From a virus, in IMG/VR virus record IMGVR_UViG_3300028920_000027, positions 1-64,000 of that record: a stretch of DNA of 64,000 nucleotides; one strand, written 5' to 3'. The position numbers and the translations under genes were made by a program. Every line of letters starts with the position of its first letter. Within the stretch, counting starts at the first letter, position 1. The notes under the pieces were generated by a model. The model was given only the letters and a program-made list of their open reading frames with translations, was not told where the DNA came from and ran no database searches. This document shows, piece by piece, positions 33,419 to 41,379 of this stretch.

Positions 33419-35251
33419 TCAGAAGCGGCCGCCACCTTCGTCGTCCGAAGTGGGAGCCATCTTCAATTTGAGGTACTCCGCGATCCTCTCGACCAAATCG
33501 GTCTTCTCGGCCAGTGTCCTGCCCACCTCACTGTAGACAGAACGCATCACCTCGTTGAAAGTCGCGTCGTTGACTGTGAACATGTCGGCTTCGAGCTTCC
33601 TGCGCGTGTCCTCTGGATCGATGTTCAACAGCTCCAGGAGCAAATCGATGCTGATCGAGCCCTTCTGGTACAAATTGAACAGCTGGTCATAAGTGTCCTG
33701 GCTGTCCCGCAGCGGAAGGCGCGTGAAGCTCAGACGAGGGAATAGCACGACCTCCTGGCCCCACTCATCCAGCTCGACGAAACCCATGCGGCGGGCTACC
33801 GGCTTGAACAACTGATCCTCAACGAACTCCTGGATGATCTCGCGAAGGTGAAGGTACCGTTGGTTGATCACCTCCAGCTTGAGTCGATCACCACTGTAGA
33901 GGGCCTCACCGCTCATCAATGATTCGGTGACCCCCAGGCCCGAGATCAATCGACGCTCGGTTTGCTCATACTCACCCTGAAGGTCGAGTAGTCGGTCCCG
34001 GGCACCCATCTCTTCCCAACGAATCTCGTAGTTGGCGACGATCGAGTAGTCAGGGTCGACCAGGGCTAGGTCCACCTGTTCGCGCAAGTCCTCGACGTCA
34101 GCATCAGACAAGCCCTCGGCCCACACGATGCGTTTGGGTGTCATAGCGCGCGAGGCAATCGACGTCTGCGCCTGCCGTAGTTTGTCACGGTAGATGAGGG
34201 TCCTCAGACAACGTTGAAGAATGCTGTGCCCAAGCGGGGAATCTGCACTCTTCCGACCTGAAACGATAGCAACGAACGAGCCCTCGTCGGGGTCGGTCCC
34301 CAGCGGAATGAAGCGACCACTTCGGATATGCTCACGAACTTCCTGAGGGATGTCCTCAACCATATCTTGAGCGTCCAAATCACCCATCTCGGCCTTCTGC
34401 ACGAGCGACCGATCCCGCTCACTCGGAATCAACTCGACCTTCACCCGATCACTGAAGTCGAAACTCGTGAGCTTGACGTGATCAATAGGCAAGACCACCA
34501 GACGAGACCACCCCTTGTAGTTCTTCTGGTAGTGCAGGAACTCCTGCTGTTCCTTGTCCGGCTGGGCCACGCGAACGCGGACGGGCCGCTCTACGGGGGT
34601 GCCGTCGTCAAGGATGACCGAAGCCGTCCGAACCTCGGTAGAATACCCCAGGTTCTCGGGGATCGGGACCTCACTATCCTCGGCGAACACCGCCACGGAG
34701 CCGTCCAACCAGTAGTGGTGGACGATCGTAATGAGCCGCTGGAACAGCTTGGTCTGCTTGCACATCCGCTCGAAGCGGTCGAGAATGTAGCGACCGTAGT
34801 CGTGGGGATCCTTGAACCCCTCCGGTGCCAGGCGCGGCTTGGGGGCGGCGAGGCGAGTTTTTGACAACGGCAACTCCGTGTGCAGGTCGATAGCCTGCCC
34901 CACCAGCTCGTCGTTGTTGTAGAAGTGCCGGAAGATCTCGCGCTGTTCACGCAAGCTCTGAGGCAGCTCCAGAAAGTCCTTCGAGAGCTGAACACTGAAG
35001 AAGTCCTGGGTTGCTGATCCAATGGTGTTGCTGCCGAAGGATCCCCCACCATAACCCATCCCGAGGCCAAGCCCCCCCTCGCCAAGGGTCGGGGAACACG
35101 CGGCCTCCCGCATCTGCTGGCGAGCAAGGCGCTCCTTGTATGTCAGATTCGAGTATGAGCCCTGCGAGACGTAGGGTCTCGTGGTCCGCACCATGACGTT
35201 ACTTGGCGGAGTCCACTGAGGGGAAACGTTGCTGTGCCGGCGCCTAGGCAT
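33419..35251 (-). CDS. Portal protein
   Basis: A 610-residue protein starting at ATG 35251, preceded by a strong GGGGAGGTG site and overlapping the upstream stop. It has the organisation of large phage portals. There is an N-terminal arm, then a wing region with F-F-S-V-Q-L-S-K-D-F-L-E-L-P and R-E-I-F-R-H-F-Y-N-N-D-E-L-V. A helical stem/clip follows (PLGHSILQRCLRTLIYRDKL). Near residues 450-500 comes the G-L-G-V-T-E-S-L-M-S-G-E segment with aromatic neighbours, and a helical crown domain lies at the C-terminus. It forms the dodecameric DNA gate that docks the terminase encoded at 37007-40351. Confidence 0.85.
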   Translation of the reverse strand: MPRRRHSNVSPQWTPPSNVMVRTTRPYVSQGSYSNLTYKERLARQQMREAACSPTLGEGGLGLGMGYGGGSFGSNTIGSATQDFFSVQLSKDFLELPQSLREQREIFRHFYNNDELVGQAIDLHTELPLSKTRLAAPKPRLAPEGFKDPHDYGRYILDRFERMCKQTKLFQRLITIVHHYWLDGSVAVFAEDSEVPIPENLGYSTEVRTASVILDDGTPVERPVRVRVAQPDKEQQEFLHYQKNYKGWSRLVVLPIDHVKLTSFDFSDRVKVELIPSERDRSLVQKAEMGDLDAQDMVEDIPQEVREHIRSGRFIPLGTDPDEGSFVAIVSGRKSADSPLGHSILQRCLRTLIYRDKLRQAQTSIASRAMTPKRIVWAEGLSDADVEDLREQVDLALVDPDYSIVANYEIRWEEMGARDRLLDLQGEYEQTERRLISGLGVTESLMSGEALYSGDRLKLEVINQRYLHLREIIQEFVEDQLFKPVARRMGFVELDEWGQEVVLFPRLSFTRLPLRDSQDTYDQLFNLYQKGSISIDLLLELLNIDPEDTRRKLEADMFTVNDATFNEVMRSVYSEVGRTLAEKTDLVERIAEYLKLKMAPTSDDEGGGRF

Positions 35252-35711
35252 TCACCACCTCCCCGTACACTTCGTCAAAGTCATCACCCTCCGACCCTTG
35301 AAGGCTGAGTGTTGTCTGGGCCTTCCGCTCCATCTCACGCTGCTGAAGCTGTTGTCGAAGCTGCTCGTCCTGTTGCTCACGTTCGAGACGAGCTGCTTTG
35401 GAACTAATAAGCGCGCGGTCCGCAGCGGTCATGCGGCGGAAGCCGTTACCCAGAGCGCCCGCGAGACGTAGGTGTTGATTGGCAAATGCAACGAGAGCCT
35501 GCCCGTCCTCATCCCCGCGCAAGTTCCGCCGCACGTAGGCGCGAAGGGCATCACTCTTCTCGACCAGTTTGGCCAGGCCAGATTCCAACTCACCTCGAAG
35601 CTGCCTGATCTCTTCGATCATGGTGTTGGCAGCGGACGCACGTCGCCTGCGCAATTCGTCTTCGTGGCGCCGAACCGCCTCAATGTGTTGCAGCTCGTCC
35701 TGACCTGGCAT
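35244..35711 (-). CDS. Coiled-coil protein upstream of portal
   Basis: A 155-residue, almost fully helical protein starting at ATG 35711. It has heptad-like segments (MIEEIRQLRGELESGLAKL and LEREQQDEQLRQQLQQREME) and a short acidic tail (EGDDFDEVYGEVV). It overlaps the portal start by eight bases. Small helical proteins here can be head-assembly chaperones or minor scaffolds. The function is unrecognised. Confidence 0.6.
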   Translation of the reverse strand: MPGQDELQHIEAVRRHEDELRRRRASAANTMIEEIRQLRGELESGLAKLVEKSDALRAYVRRNLRGDEDGQALVAFANQHLRLAGALGNGFRRMTAADRALISSKAARLEREQQDEQLRQQLQQREMERKAQTTLSLQGSEGDDFDEVYGEVVNA

Positions 35712-35714
35712 GGA

Positions 35715-36230
35715 TCACATCGCTGTCTGTATCCCGAGAAACAAGGAGTTTGTCGATTTCGGGACCTGGGCCACATAACCGGCCACCTGCGCAGGGGCCT
35801 CAGAATCGCCGCTGAGCGTCAGTTCGTCTTCAGGGGTCCACAGGCCCCGAAGACTCAAGAAAAGCTCCTGGTTGGGCGTGTAGACGAGCGGGACGAGAGG
35901 CCCAGCGAGACGTGAGGCATAGGTGTACTGCTCGTAGCTCGTGGTTCCCATAAGCGCGGCCCCAAACAACATCGTCGCGAACTGGTAATGGAGTTGATTC
36001 CGGGCCATCGCCGCGAAGTCGTCTCCTTCCTCATCGGAGCCCCACACCAGAAAACCAGCGTATCGACCCCGCGAGTAGCTGACGATGAACTCGTCGCTGC
36101 TCGATGCTACCCACTGGACTCCCTGACCACCGGGCCAACCCCCTGTCACCATCGCCTGGTCCACGACTACGGGGAACGAGTCGTCCTTGTACCAAACGAC
36201 GCAATCTCGGCTACGGAAGATCTCGGGCAT
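35715..36230 (-). CDS. Tandem paralog B of a 171-residue family
   Basis: A 171-residue protein starting at ATG 36230 with GAGG upstream. Throughout its length it matches the next gene upstream: M-P-E-I-F-R-x-R-D start, G-F-L-V-W-G-S-D-E-E, R-N-Q-L-H-Y, Y-T-Y-A-S-R, G-P-L-V-P-L-V-Y, G-L-W-T-P-E-D-E and a final Q-T. The two genes share one base between stop and start. The protein is strand-rich without enzyme motifs. A head-completion, neck or capsid-vertex role is possible given the neighbours. Confidence 0.65.
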   Translation of the reverse strand: MPEIFRSRDCVVWYKDDSFPVVVDQAMVTGGWPGGQGVQWVASSSDEFIVSYSRGRYAGFLVWGSDEEGDDFAAMARNQLHYQFATMLFGAALMGTTSYEQYTYASRLAGPLVPLVYTPNQELFLSLRGLWTPEDELTLSGDSEAPAQVAGYVAQVPKSTNSLFLGIQTAM

Positions 36231-36745
36231 CAGAGCCTCGTTTGAACGGTCAAGAAGTTCTCAGTCAAGGCACTGGGAGCCTGCATAACGGTGCCAATAA
36301 TCTGCGAAGGGGCACGCCCGTCACCGCTCGCGGTCCACTCGTCCTCGTTGGTCCACAGCCCGTTGAGGCTGAAATAGAGAAGATCCCGCACGTTATAGGT
36401 GATCGGCACAAGGGGCCCGCTCTGCCGGCTCGCGTAGGTGTAGGTCTCGAACGTACGCGTGGAGAAAATCCAGCCCCCAAACCCCACAACCCCAAACCGG
36501 TAATGAGGCTGGTTGCGAGTGAGTGCCGTGTACTCATCACTGTCCTCGTCGGAGCCCCAAAGCATGAACCCGTTAGGGGTCCCGTCGGAGAAATCCACGG
36601 ACATCTCGTCGCGACCGTTGTCGAACCACCGCACACAACGACCCCCTACCCACCCTTGAGTTGCCATCCGCTCAGACACGGTAAAAGCGTTGGCATCCCC
36701 CTTCTTGAAGACCACCACGTCCCGAGTGCGGAAGATCTCAGACAT
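36230..36745 (-). CDS. Tandem paralog A of a 171-residue family
   Basis: ATG at 36745 is chosen rather than the TTG one codon earlier, because the paralog downstream starts at the equivalent residue and GGAG is upstream. The 171-residue product is colinear with that of 35715-36230: E-I-F-R-T-R-D, G-F-M-L-W-G-S-D-E-D, R-N-Q-P-H-Y, Y-T-Y-A-S-R, G-P-L-V-P-I-T-Y, G-L-W-T-N-E-D-E. The pair looks like an old tandem duplication that has diverged. Exact role unknown. Confidence 0.65.
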   Translation of the reverse strand: MSEIFRTRDVVVFKKGDANAFTVSERMATQGWVGGRCVRWFDNGRDEMSVDFSDGTPNGFMLWGSDEDSDEYTALTRNQPHYRFGVVGFGGWIFSTRTFETYTYASRQSGPLVPITYNVRDLLYFSLNGLWTNEDEWTASGDGRAPSQIIGTVMQAPSALTENFLTVQTRL

Positions 36746-37007
36746 CAATGGGCTCTCCTTCCCCAGGCTTCGTCATCCGCCGGCCCTTCATGCGCTTCCC
36801 CCATGCTTTGACCAATCGAGATAGCAAAGAGACATGTCGAGGGTCCCCTGAGACCACCTTTTCCCAATGCCCTCCCAACCGACGGAAGACTCGCCGGATC
36901 ACGAGGTAGTCCCCCTTGAGCAGGGCACACTTCTCGCCGACGCTGTTGTCCACAAACTGTCGGATGGCACGGTTGGCGAACGCGAGGGGTTCGGGCCGAC
37001 GATCCAT
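36738..37007 (-). CDS. Small basic protein after terminase
   Basis: An 89-residue basic protein. ATG at 37007 overlaps the terminase stop by one base and has AGGAGAG upstream, so translation is probably coupled. The sequence is helical and Arg/Lys-rich (LVIRRVFRRLGG, VKAWGKRMKGRRMTK). No motif identifies it. A DNA-binding or packaging accessory is possible. Confidence 0.6.
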   Translation of the reverse strand: MDRRPEPLAFANRAIRQFVDNSVGEKCALLKGDYLVIRRVFRRLGGHWEKVVSGDPRHVSLLSRLVKAWGKRMKGRRMTKPGEGEPIDV

Positions 37008-40000
37008 CAACGCACTCTCCTAAGTCGGCTGGTCACGCGAGAAACGCTGCGGTGTTGGATGGATCGCCGCGTCTGATAGGTCCTAGTGGAGGCACCCGTT
37101 GAAGCATGGGGACGGTAGACTCCGCCGGTCGAAGTGACGGTCTTCTGATTCAGCATGGCTTCGGTACTCAGCCATACCGCGCGCACGAAAGCATCCGCCA
37201 TGTCATCGTGGGCTCCGGCCTTCTGAGGGGCTTCGACCAAGACAATGTTCTTGCTCACTACCCGGCGCTGAAGACTCAAAAGTTCAGCAATGAAGGGGGA
37301 ATGCTTCACGGCGCCGTGCTCCGGAATCGGCCAGTCGTAGAGCACAAGACGCTCGTCGTACATCATCATCTTTGCGTTCTGATAGATCTTCGAGGTCATG
37401 TCGCGGGTGAAGAACTCGCTACGGAACTGCCTCAGCCCTCGCTTAACGAGCGATTGCTCCAAAGGGATGCCGTTCCAACGGTCGAACATCCCCGCGGTGG
37501 TGTGGAACCGTCGGCACAAGGCCACCACCCAATCGCTGATGGCATCGAAGTCGAGACGAGCCTCATCCTCCAACGTCTTGGCGTAGACGATCGGGTACTC
37601 TTCCCCCAAGTGGGGGTTGGTCTTACGCCAATTCTGCCCTGCGTACCAAGCTTCATGGTAGTCGAGCACGATGCGATCATTGTCGACGTGCGTGATGAAA
37701 ACCGACGTACCATCGCCCGCAAGACCGACGTCAATACCCATTTGGTGAGGCATCTTGGGGCGAGCCCGCATGACGGGGCGCCCCGCGGAGACAATGCACG
37801 CCTGGAGATCTTCAGCACGCTCCACCCACCCTTGAGCCTGATCGCTGAACTGGGCCCCATGTTCGGTGACAAACGTGGTCGGATCCGCGTGGTACTTCTG
37901 CTTGTAGTAGCTTGGGGGGACCGTCGGGTTGATTTCCCAAGTCGGCGCCTGAATGGCCAGGAGGTTCTCACTACCCTCACCCCCGTGCATCGCGAGGTCA
38001 AACAGCTCGAAAAACTTGCCACTGCGGCCCAGCGGGCTGGAGATGAGAATGATGCGTGATTCGACGGGGGCCCGCTCCCCTGTCACCTGGTCGACTATTG
38101 GAAGGCCGTTACGAGGGTCCTTGCGCGAGAACGCAGCCGTGGACGGAGTTACCGCGTCATAGATCTCCTTCGCCGAGCTAAGGCCCTTGTCCTTGAAGTG
38201 GGCCACTTCGTCGAGGATGACGACAACGTTACCCGAACCACGAAGGCCCTTGGCAATACATGACTTGAAGGTGACCCTCAACGTTGCCTTACCGTTGAGG
38301 GTCGTGAACTTGCCCGCGTCGGTCCGCAGCGTGGGCCCGAACTTGTCGATGTCGTAGGGCGTGCGGAAGTTGACGTGGCTCAAAGTATTGTTGCCAATGT
38401 AGGGTTGGAAGTAGTCACACTTGGCAACATGTGTCGTCACTTCATTGTAGAGCAAAGACGCCTGGTCCTTGTCGGTCGCGACGCTGATGATCTGGATGCG
38501 GTTGCCGTTCGGCAAACCGTAGTACTCCTGGGGGTTGTGCAAGTTGAGTAGGCGGTAGACTTCGTAGCTGGCGAAGATGCCAGAGAGTGTCGTGTTGTGG
38601 TTGGTGAGGCCGTTTGCCACGAACGATGCACCCTCAGGAACGGTCAAGTCATATACTTGGTGCTCTCCTACAGCCAACTCCGCGACGGGATCGTAGAAAT
38701 AGTCAAGCTCCAGAAGATGTTCGAAATGTGCTCGTTCCTTCGCCGCGACACCAAGCTCTGAAGCTACCGCCAGAGCCTTCTTGAGGCGTGGGTAGGACAG
38801 TTTCTCCTCAGACCCTGGCTTACAGGAGTTTCCAAACGCCTGTCTCAGACGACTACGCCCCCACCCTTTCTCACCACGTGCCGGATTACGCTTGGGCACA
38901 GCTTCCAAGAGATTCCTGACGTGCCTATACTGATGAGGTAGGCTTTCTGTGTCGGACTTGCCCTCCTGAGCCGTCTCCAGAGCCGCCAACAAGGGGGCTT
39001 GCTTCTTCTCTGAATCAAAGCCTATGTGCTTGGCAAACAACTGCCGGGACCGAACACCCTTCAGACTGAGGTTGGCGTAGTGCCGTCGGGTCTTCTTGCT
39101 CCACTTCTTCGCGACGTTGGAGACGATGCCTAGGTTGAGCAGCAAAGTTTGAACGTCAGAGGCCAAGTCGAAGCTCGCCGTTGAGAGCGTAATGTAACAC
39201 CCCCCACCCTCAGCAGAACCGTCTGTTTCGAAGAGGCCTCGAAGAAACGCGCAGACCACTCTCTTAGGGGACCTGAAGATTGCCCAAGGGACTCTCTTAC
39301 CGTAGCGCCCCAGATCGTGGGACCAGCCGAGGTCATGAAGGAACTGACGTGCTCCCACACCGGGGAACTCTAGTCGCCCTGTGTTCTGAGTGCGCTTGTC
39401 CATCTGGACGCGCCAAGACCCAAAAAGGCGCTCAAATAGGGCCTTCAGATAGGACCAGATCTCGTCGTGCTCGACAGTGACAGCAACGCCTTGGGTGTGC
39501 CCCCAAGATCCATCACCCACGAGATACCCCAATAGATTCCCCCAGGACTCGTCGAGGGTATCCGGAAATTGAACGTCTTTGCACCCACGGTCGTTATGGA
39601 AGGGCCGCACATCGAGCGGTTCTGAAGCCCACAAGTCGGTGCCCCGATGCACTGCTAGGAAGTCACCGAGCTGAAGCTCGTCCAGATAACGCCAGGCTAC
39701 GACCCCATCCGAAGTCATGACCTTCACTCGATGGTTGCCTGTACCCGTGATGGCGTACCCAGAAGCGGTCCGTGCCGTCACGGTTGGTTTCACGCCCCCA
39801 TTATAAAAATGAGATGAGCGTGCCTTGACGGTTCCTTCCTGGGCGACACCAACATCAAGTTCGCTGAATTCTTCCTCAGGAGCCCCCCCAAGAGCTTCGA
39901 TAGGGAAAAGACCCTTGTCCGTGAGGATCAGGGTGCCTCCTTCAACGCACTTTCCCGCACGCCTCCCAATGGGTAGAATCAGCTCGCGGCGCGGGTGGTC

Positions 40001-40351
40001 CTGCTCCCCAATATTGCACCGACCCTCATTGTACAAGTAGCGCAGGTACTCGACCTCGGTGAACTCGTAGAGGACCTTGGTGTTGAACATGTCCGTGACC
40101 CGGATGCGGCGATCCGGGTCTTCGGGCAGCTCGCCATCAAGCTCCAGGTAATAGTAGAGCTTGACGATGAACCGTTGCGCGGGGAATAGGCGCATCCCCA
40201 AGCCCCACGGGGACTCAATGTAGTCGAGAATGGTACAGGTCTGAGCGCGGCCATCTTCCTCGACTTGACCCGCTGCCTTCTGCTCTTCCTTGACCTGCTG
40301 ACCAGCTTTTCTGACCAGCTCAGAGAGGTCGGGCCCCCTGGATGCTGCCAA
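37007..40351 (-). CDS. terL: Terminase large subunit precursor containing an intein
   Basis: A 1114-residue precursor with a TTG start at 40351 supported by GAGGTGA. Removing the intein (residues 135-586) leaves 662 residues. The ATPase Walker A is rebuilt across the splice as GRRAGK/TT. Walker B is VVVILDE at about 709-715. The C-terminal nuclease shows the expected acidic residues in G-I-D-V-G-L-A-G-D-G, the F-D-R-W-N-G segment and H-D-D-M-A-D-A. It packages DNA into the prohead through the portal and cuts the concatemer. It follows the probable small terminase gene by three bases. Confidence 0.93.
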   Translation of the reverse strand: MAASRGPDLSELVRKAGQQVKEEQKAAGQVEEDGRAQTCTILDYIESPWGLGMRLFPAQRFIVKLYYYLELDGELPEDPDRRIRVTDMFNTKVLYEFTEVEYLRYLYNEGRCNIGEQDHPRRELILPIGRRAGKCVEGGTLILTDKGLFPIEALGGAPEEEFSELDVGVAQEGTVKARSSHFYNGGVKPTVTARTASGYAITGTGNHRVKVMTSDGVVAWRYLDELQLGDFLAVHRGTDLWASEPLDVRPFHNDRGCKDVQFPDTLDESWGNLLGYLVGDGSWGHTQGVAVTVEHDEIWSYLKALFERLFGSWRVQMDKRTQNTGRLEFPGVGARQFLHDLGWSHDLGRYGKRVPWAIFRSPKRVVCAFLRGLFETDGSAEGGGCYITLSTASFDLASDVQTLLLNLGIVSNVAKKWSKKTRRHYANLSLKGVRSRQLFAKHIGFDSEKKQAPLLAALETAQEGKSDTESLPHQYRHVRNLLEAVPKRNPARGEKGWGRSRLRQAFGNSCKPGSEEKLSYPRLKKALAVASELGVAAKERAHFEHLLELDYFYDPVAELAVGEHQVYDLTVPEGASFVANGLTNHNTTLSGIFASYEVYRLLNLHNPQEYYGLPNGNRIQIISVATDKDQASLLYNEVTTHVAKCDYFQPYIGNNTLSHVNFRTPYDIDKFGPTLRTDAGKFTTLNGKATLRVTFKSCIAKGLRGSGNVVVILDEVAHFKDKGLSSAKEIYDAVTPSTAAFSRKDPRNGLPIVDQVTGERAPVESRIILISSPLGRSGKFFELFDLAMHGGEGSENLLAIQAPTWEINPTVPPSYYKQKYHADPTTFVTEHGAQFSDQAQGWVERAEDLQACIVSAGRPVMRARPKMPHQMGIDVGLAGDGTSVFITHVDNDRIVLDYHEAWYAGQNWRKTNPHLGEEYPIVYAKTLEDEARLDFDAISDWVVALCRRFHTTAGMFDRWNGIPLEQSLVKRGLRQFRSEFFTRDMTSKIYQNAKMMMYDERLVLYDWPIPEHGAVKHSPFIAELLSLQRRVVSKNIVLVEAPQKAGAHDDMADAFVRAVWLSTEAMLNQKTVTSTGGVYRPHASTGASTRTYQTRRSIQHRSVSRVTSRLRRVR
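38594..39949 (-). mobile_element. Intein with LAGLIDADG endonuclease in terL
   Basis: A 452-residue in-frame insertion. It starts at Cys135 (CVEGGTLILTDKGLFPIEAL), has a block B-like GTGNHRVKV, and ends in NGLTNHN followed by Thr+1. Two LAGLIDADG motifs are intact (LLGYLVGDGSW near 273-283 and LRGLFETDGSA near 370-380), so it is a full homing intein. It interrupts the codons between Lys and Thr of Walker A. It is homologous to the DnaX intein in this window, with similar C-terminal segments (HFEHLLELDYFYDP against HFKHLLDTGYYFDP). Confidence 0.95.
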
Positions 40352-40354
40352 GGG

Positions 40355-40954
40355 TCACCTCAATTCGTTGGCAGCCTTCTCCTCCCAACCATTGGTGAGA
40401 GTAACCAGCTTGTTGAAGAACACGTCTGCCACCTCAGCCGGCAAAACTATGGCGGCCTCTTGCACCATCGCAATCCAGAGCGCGAAGATCTTCTGCATCT
40501 GCTCACTCTTGAGGTCGATGACACTGGAGGAAAGACGCTTCAGCTCCAGCTCCATATTAGCCACTTCTTTGAGAGCCGTGATGCGGGCCTTGGACACCGC
40601 GGAGGTATCCTTGCCGTACTTGCTCTGCTCGACCCGTTCGAACTCCAGGGCGGCGGCCTCGCGGGCAATCTCCGCTTGGATTCGACGCAAAACCTCGGCG
40701 GCGTCTTTGCGCTGATCCGTAGCGCGAACGACCTCATCATCCTCGACGTGGACGGCCTTCCGCTTGATGGTCTCTGCGTGGTATTCCAAGTCGCTCTTCG
40801 AGGGTTTCGGGTGAACCTTCTTGGGACGTCCTGGCGCGCGCTTGATGTCCGACTTCTCGACCGCGGCCGAGCCAGTCGCAGCATGCAGCGGTACCACGTT
40901 CGCTTGGCGCTCGGCCTTTGCAACACGGTCAACGCGGTCGTTGGAGTCACTCAT
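40355..40954 (-). CDS. Probable terminase small subunit
   Basis: A 199-residue helical protein starting at ATG 40954 (ATGA overlap with the upstream stop), ending three bases before terL. It carries an AT-hook-like KRAPGRPKK near residue 38 and long central helices (VLRRIQAEIAREAAALEFER). The C-terminal helix has A-D-V-F-F-N-K-L. Position and DNA-binding character fit a small terminase subunit. The sequence does not match a family I can name, so this is mainly a context-based call. Confidence 0.55.
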   Translation of the reverse strand: MSDSNDRVDRVAKAERQANVVPLHAATGSAAVEKSDIKRAPGRPKKVHPKPSKSDLEYHAETIKRKAVHVEDDEVVRATDQRKDAAEVLRRIQAEIAREAAALEFERVEQSKYGKDTSAVSKARITALKEVANMELELKRLSSSVIDLKSEQMQKIFALWIAMVQEAAIVLPAEVADVFFNKLVTLTNGWEEKAANELR

Positions 40955-41379
40955 GGCTTTGATCCTTGTGGAGGGGTGTCACCACCCCCTTCGGTCCTGA
41001 TCAAATACTGGGACAGGTTTCTCACCGTGGCAAATCCCCTGTCATCTTTGATCCTGACGTCTACCTTCCCTGATTGGTTGTCCCGACCCGTCTCAGCGAA
41101 GTTGCGCACCCCTGCGTTCTCAGGGGTCAATTTGAATACATCCTGTGGTCGGATGTCTCGACGGTCAGCCTTAGCCCCATCTTCTTTTGGCGGTTGCTCC
41201 TTCCCCTCTTGCTTCTGAATCTTGGTCGGCACGTTGAGCAGACGGTTGACGGGAGTCACGTTCTCCCGGACCTTCCGCCGACTCCCAGGTGCCTGGCCCG
41301 CTGCACGGGCAACAAATCGAGCCGCAATATCTGCCCGATAGCGGGCAGCAACTCGAAAAGCGATCGAGCGGTCCGTCAC
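40951..41379 (-). CDS. Unknown small basic protein
   Basis: A 142-residue protein with a GTG start at 41379, overlapping the upstream stop as GTGA. The N-terminus is Arg/Ala-rich and amphipathic (IAFRVAARYRADIAARFVAR). The rest is Lys/Glu/Pro-rich and probably disordered, with a short folded end (FATVRNLSQYLIRTEGG). The R-V-A-x-R-Y motif recurs near the N-terminus of other proteins in this head module (30031-33390, 43313-44629). It could be a head-targeting signal. Function is unknown. Confidence 0.55.
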   Translation of the reverse strand: MTDRSIAFRVAARYRADIAARFVARAAGQAPGSRRKVRENVTPVNRLLNVPTKIQKQEGKEQPPKEDGAKADRRDIRPQDVFKLTPENAGVRNFAETGRDNQSGKVDVRIKDDRGFATVRNLSQYLIRTEGGGDTPPQGSKP

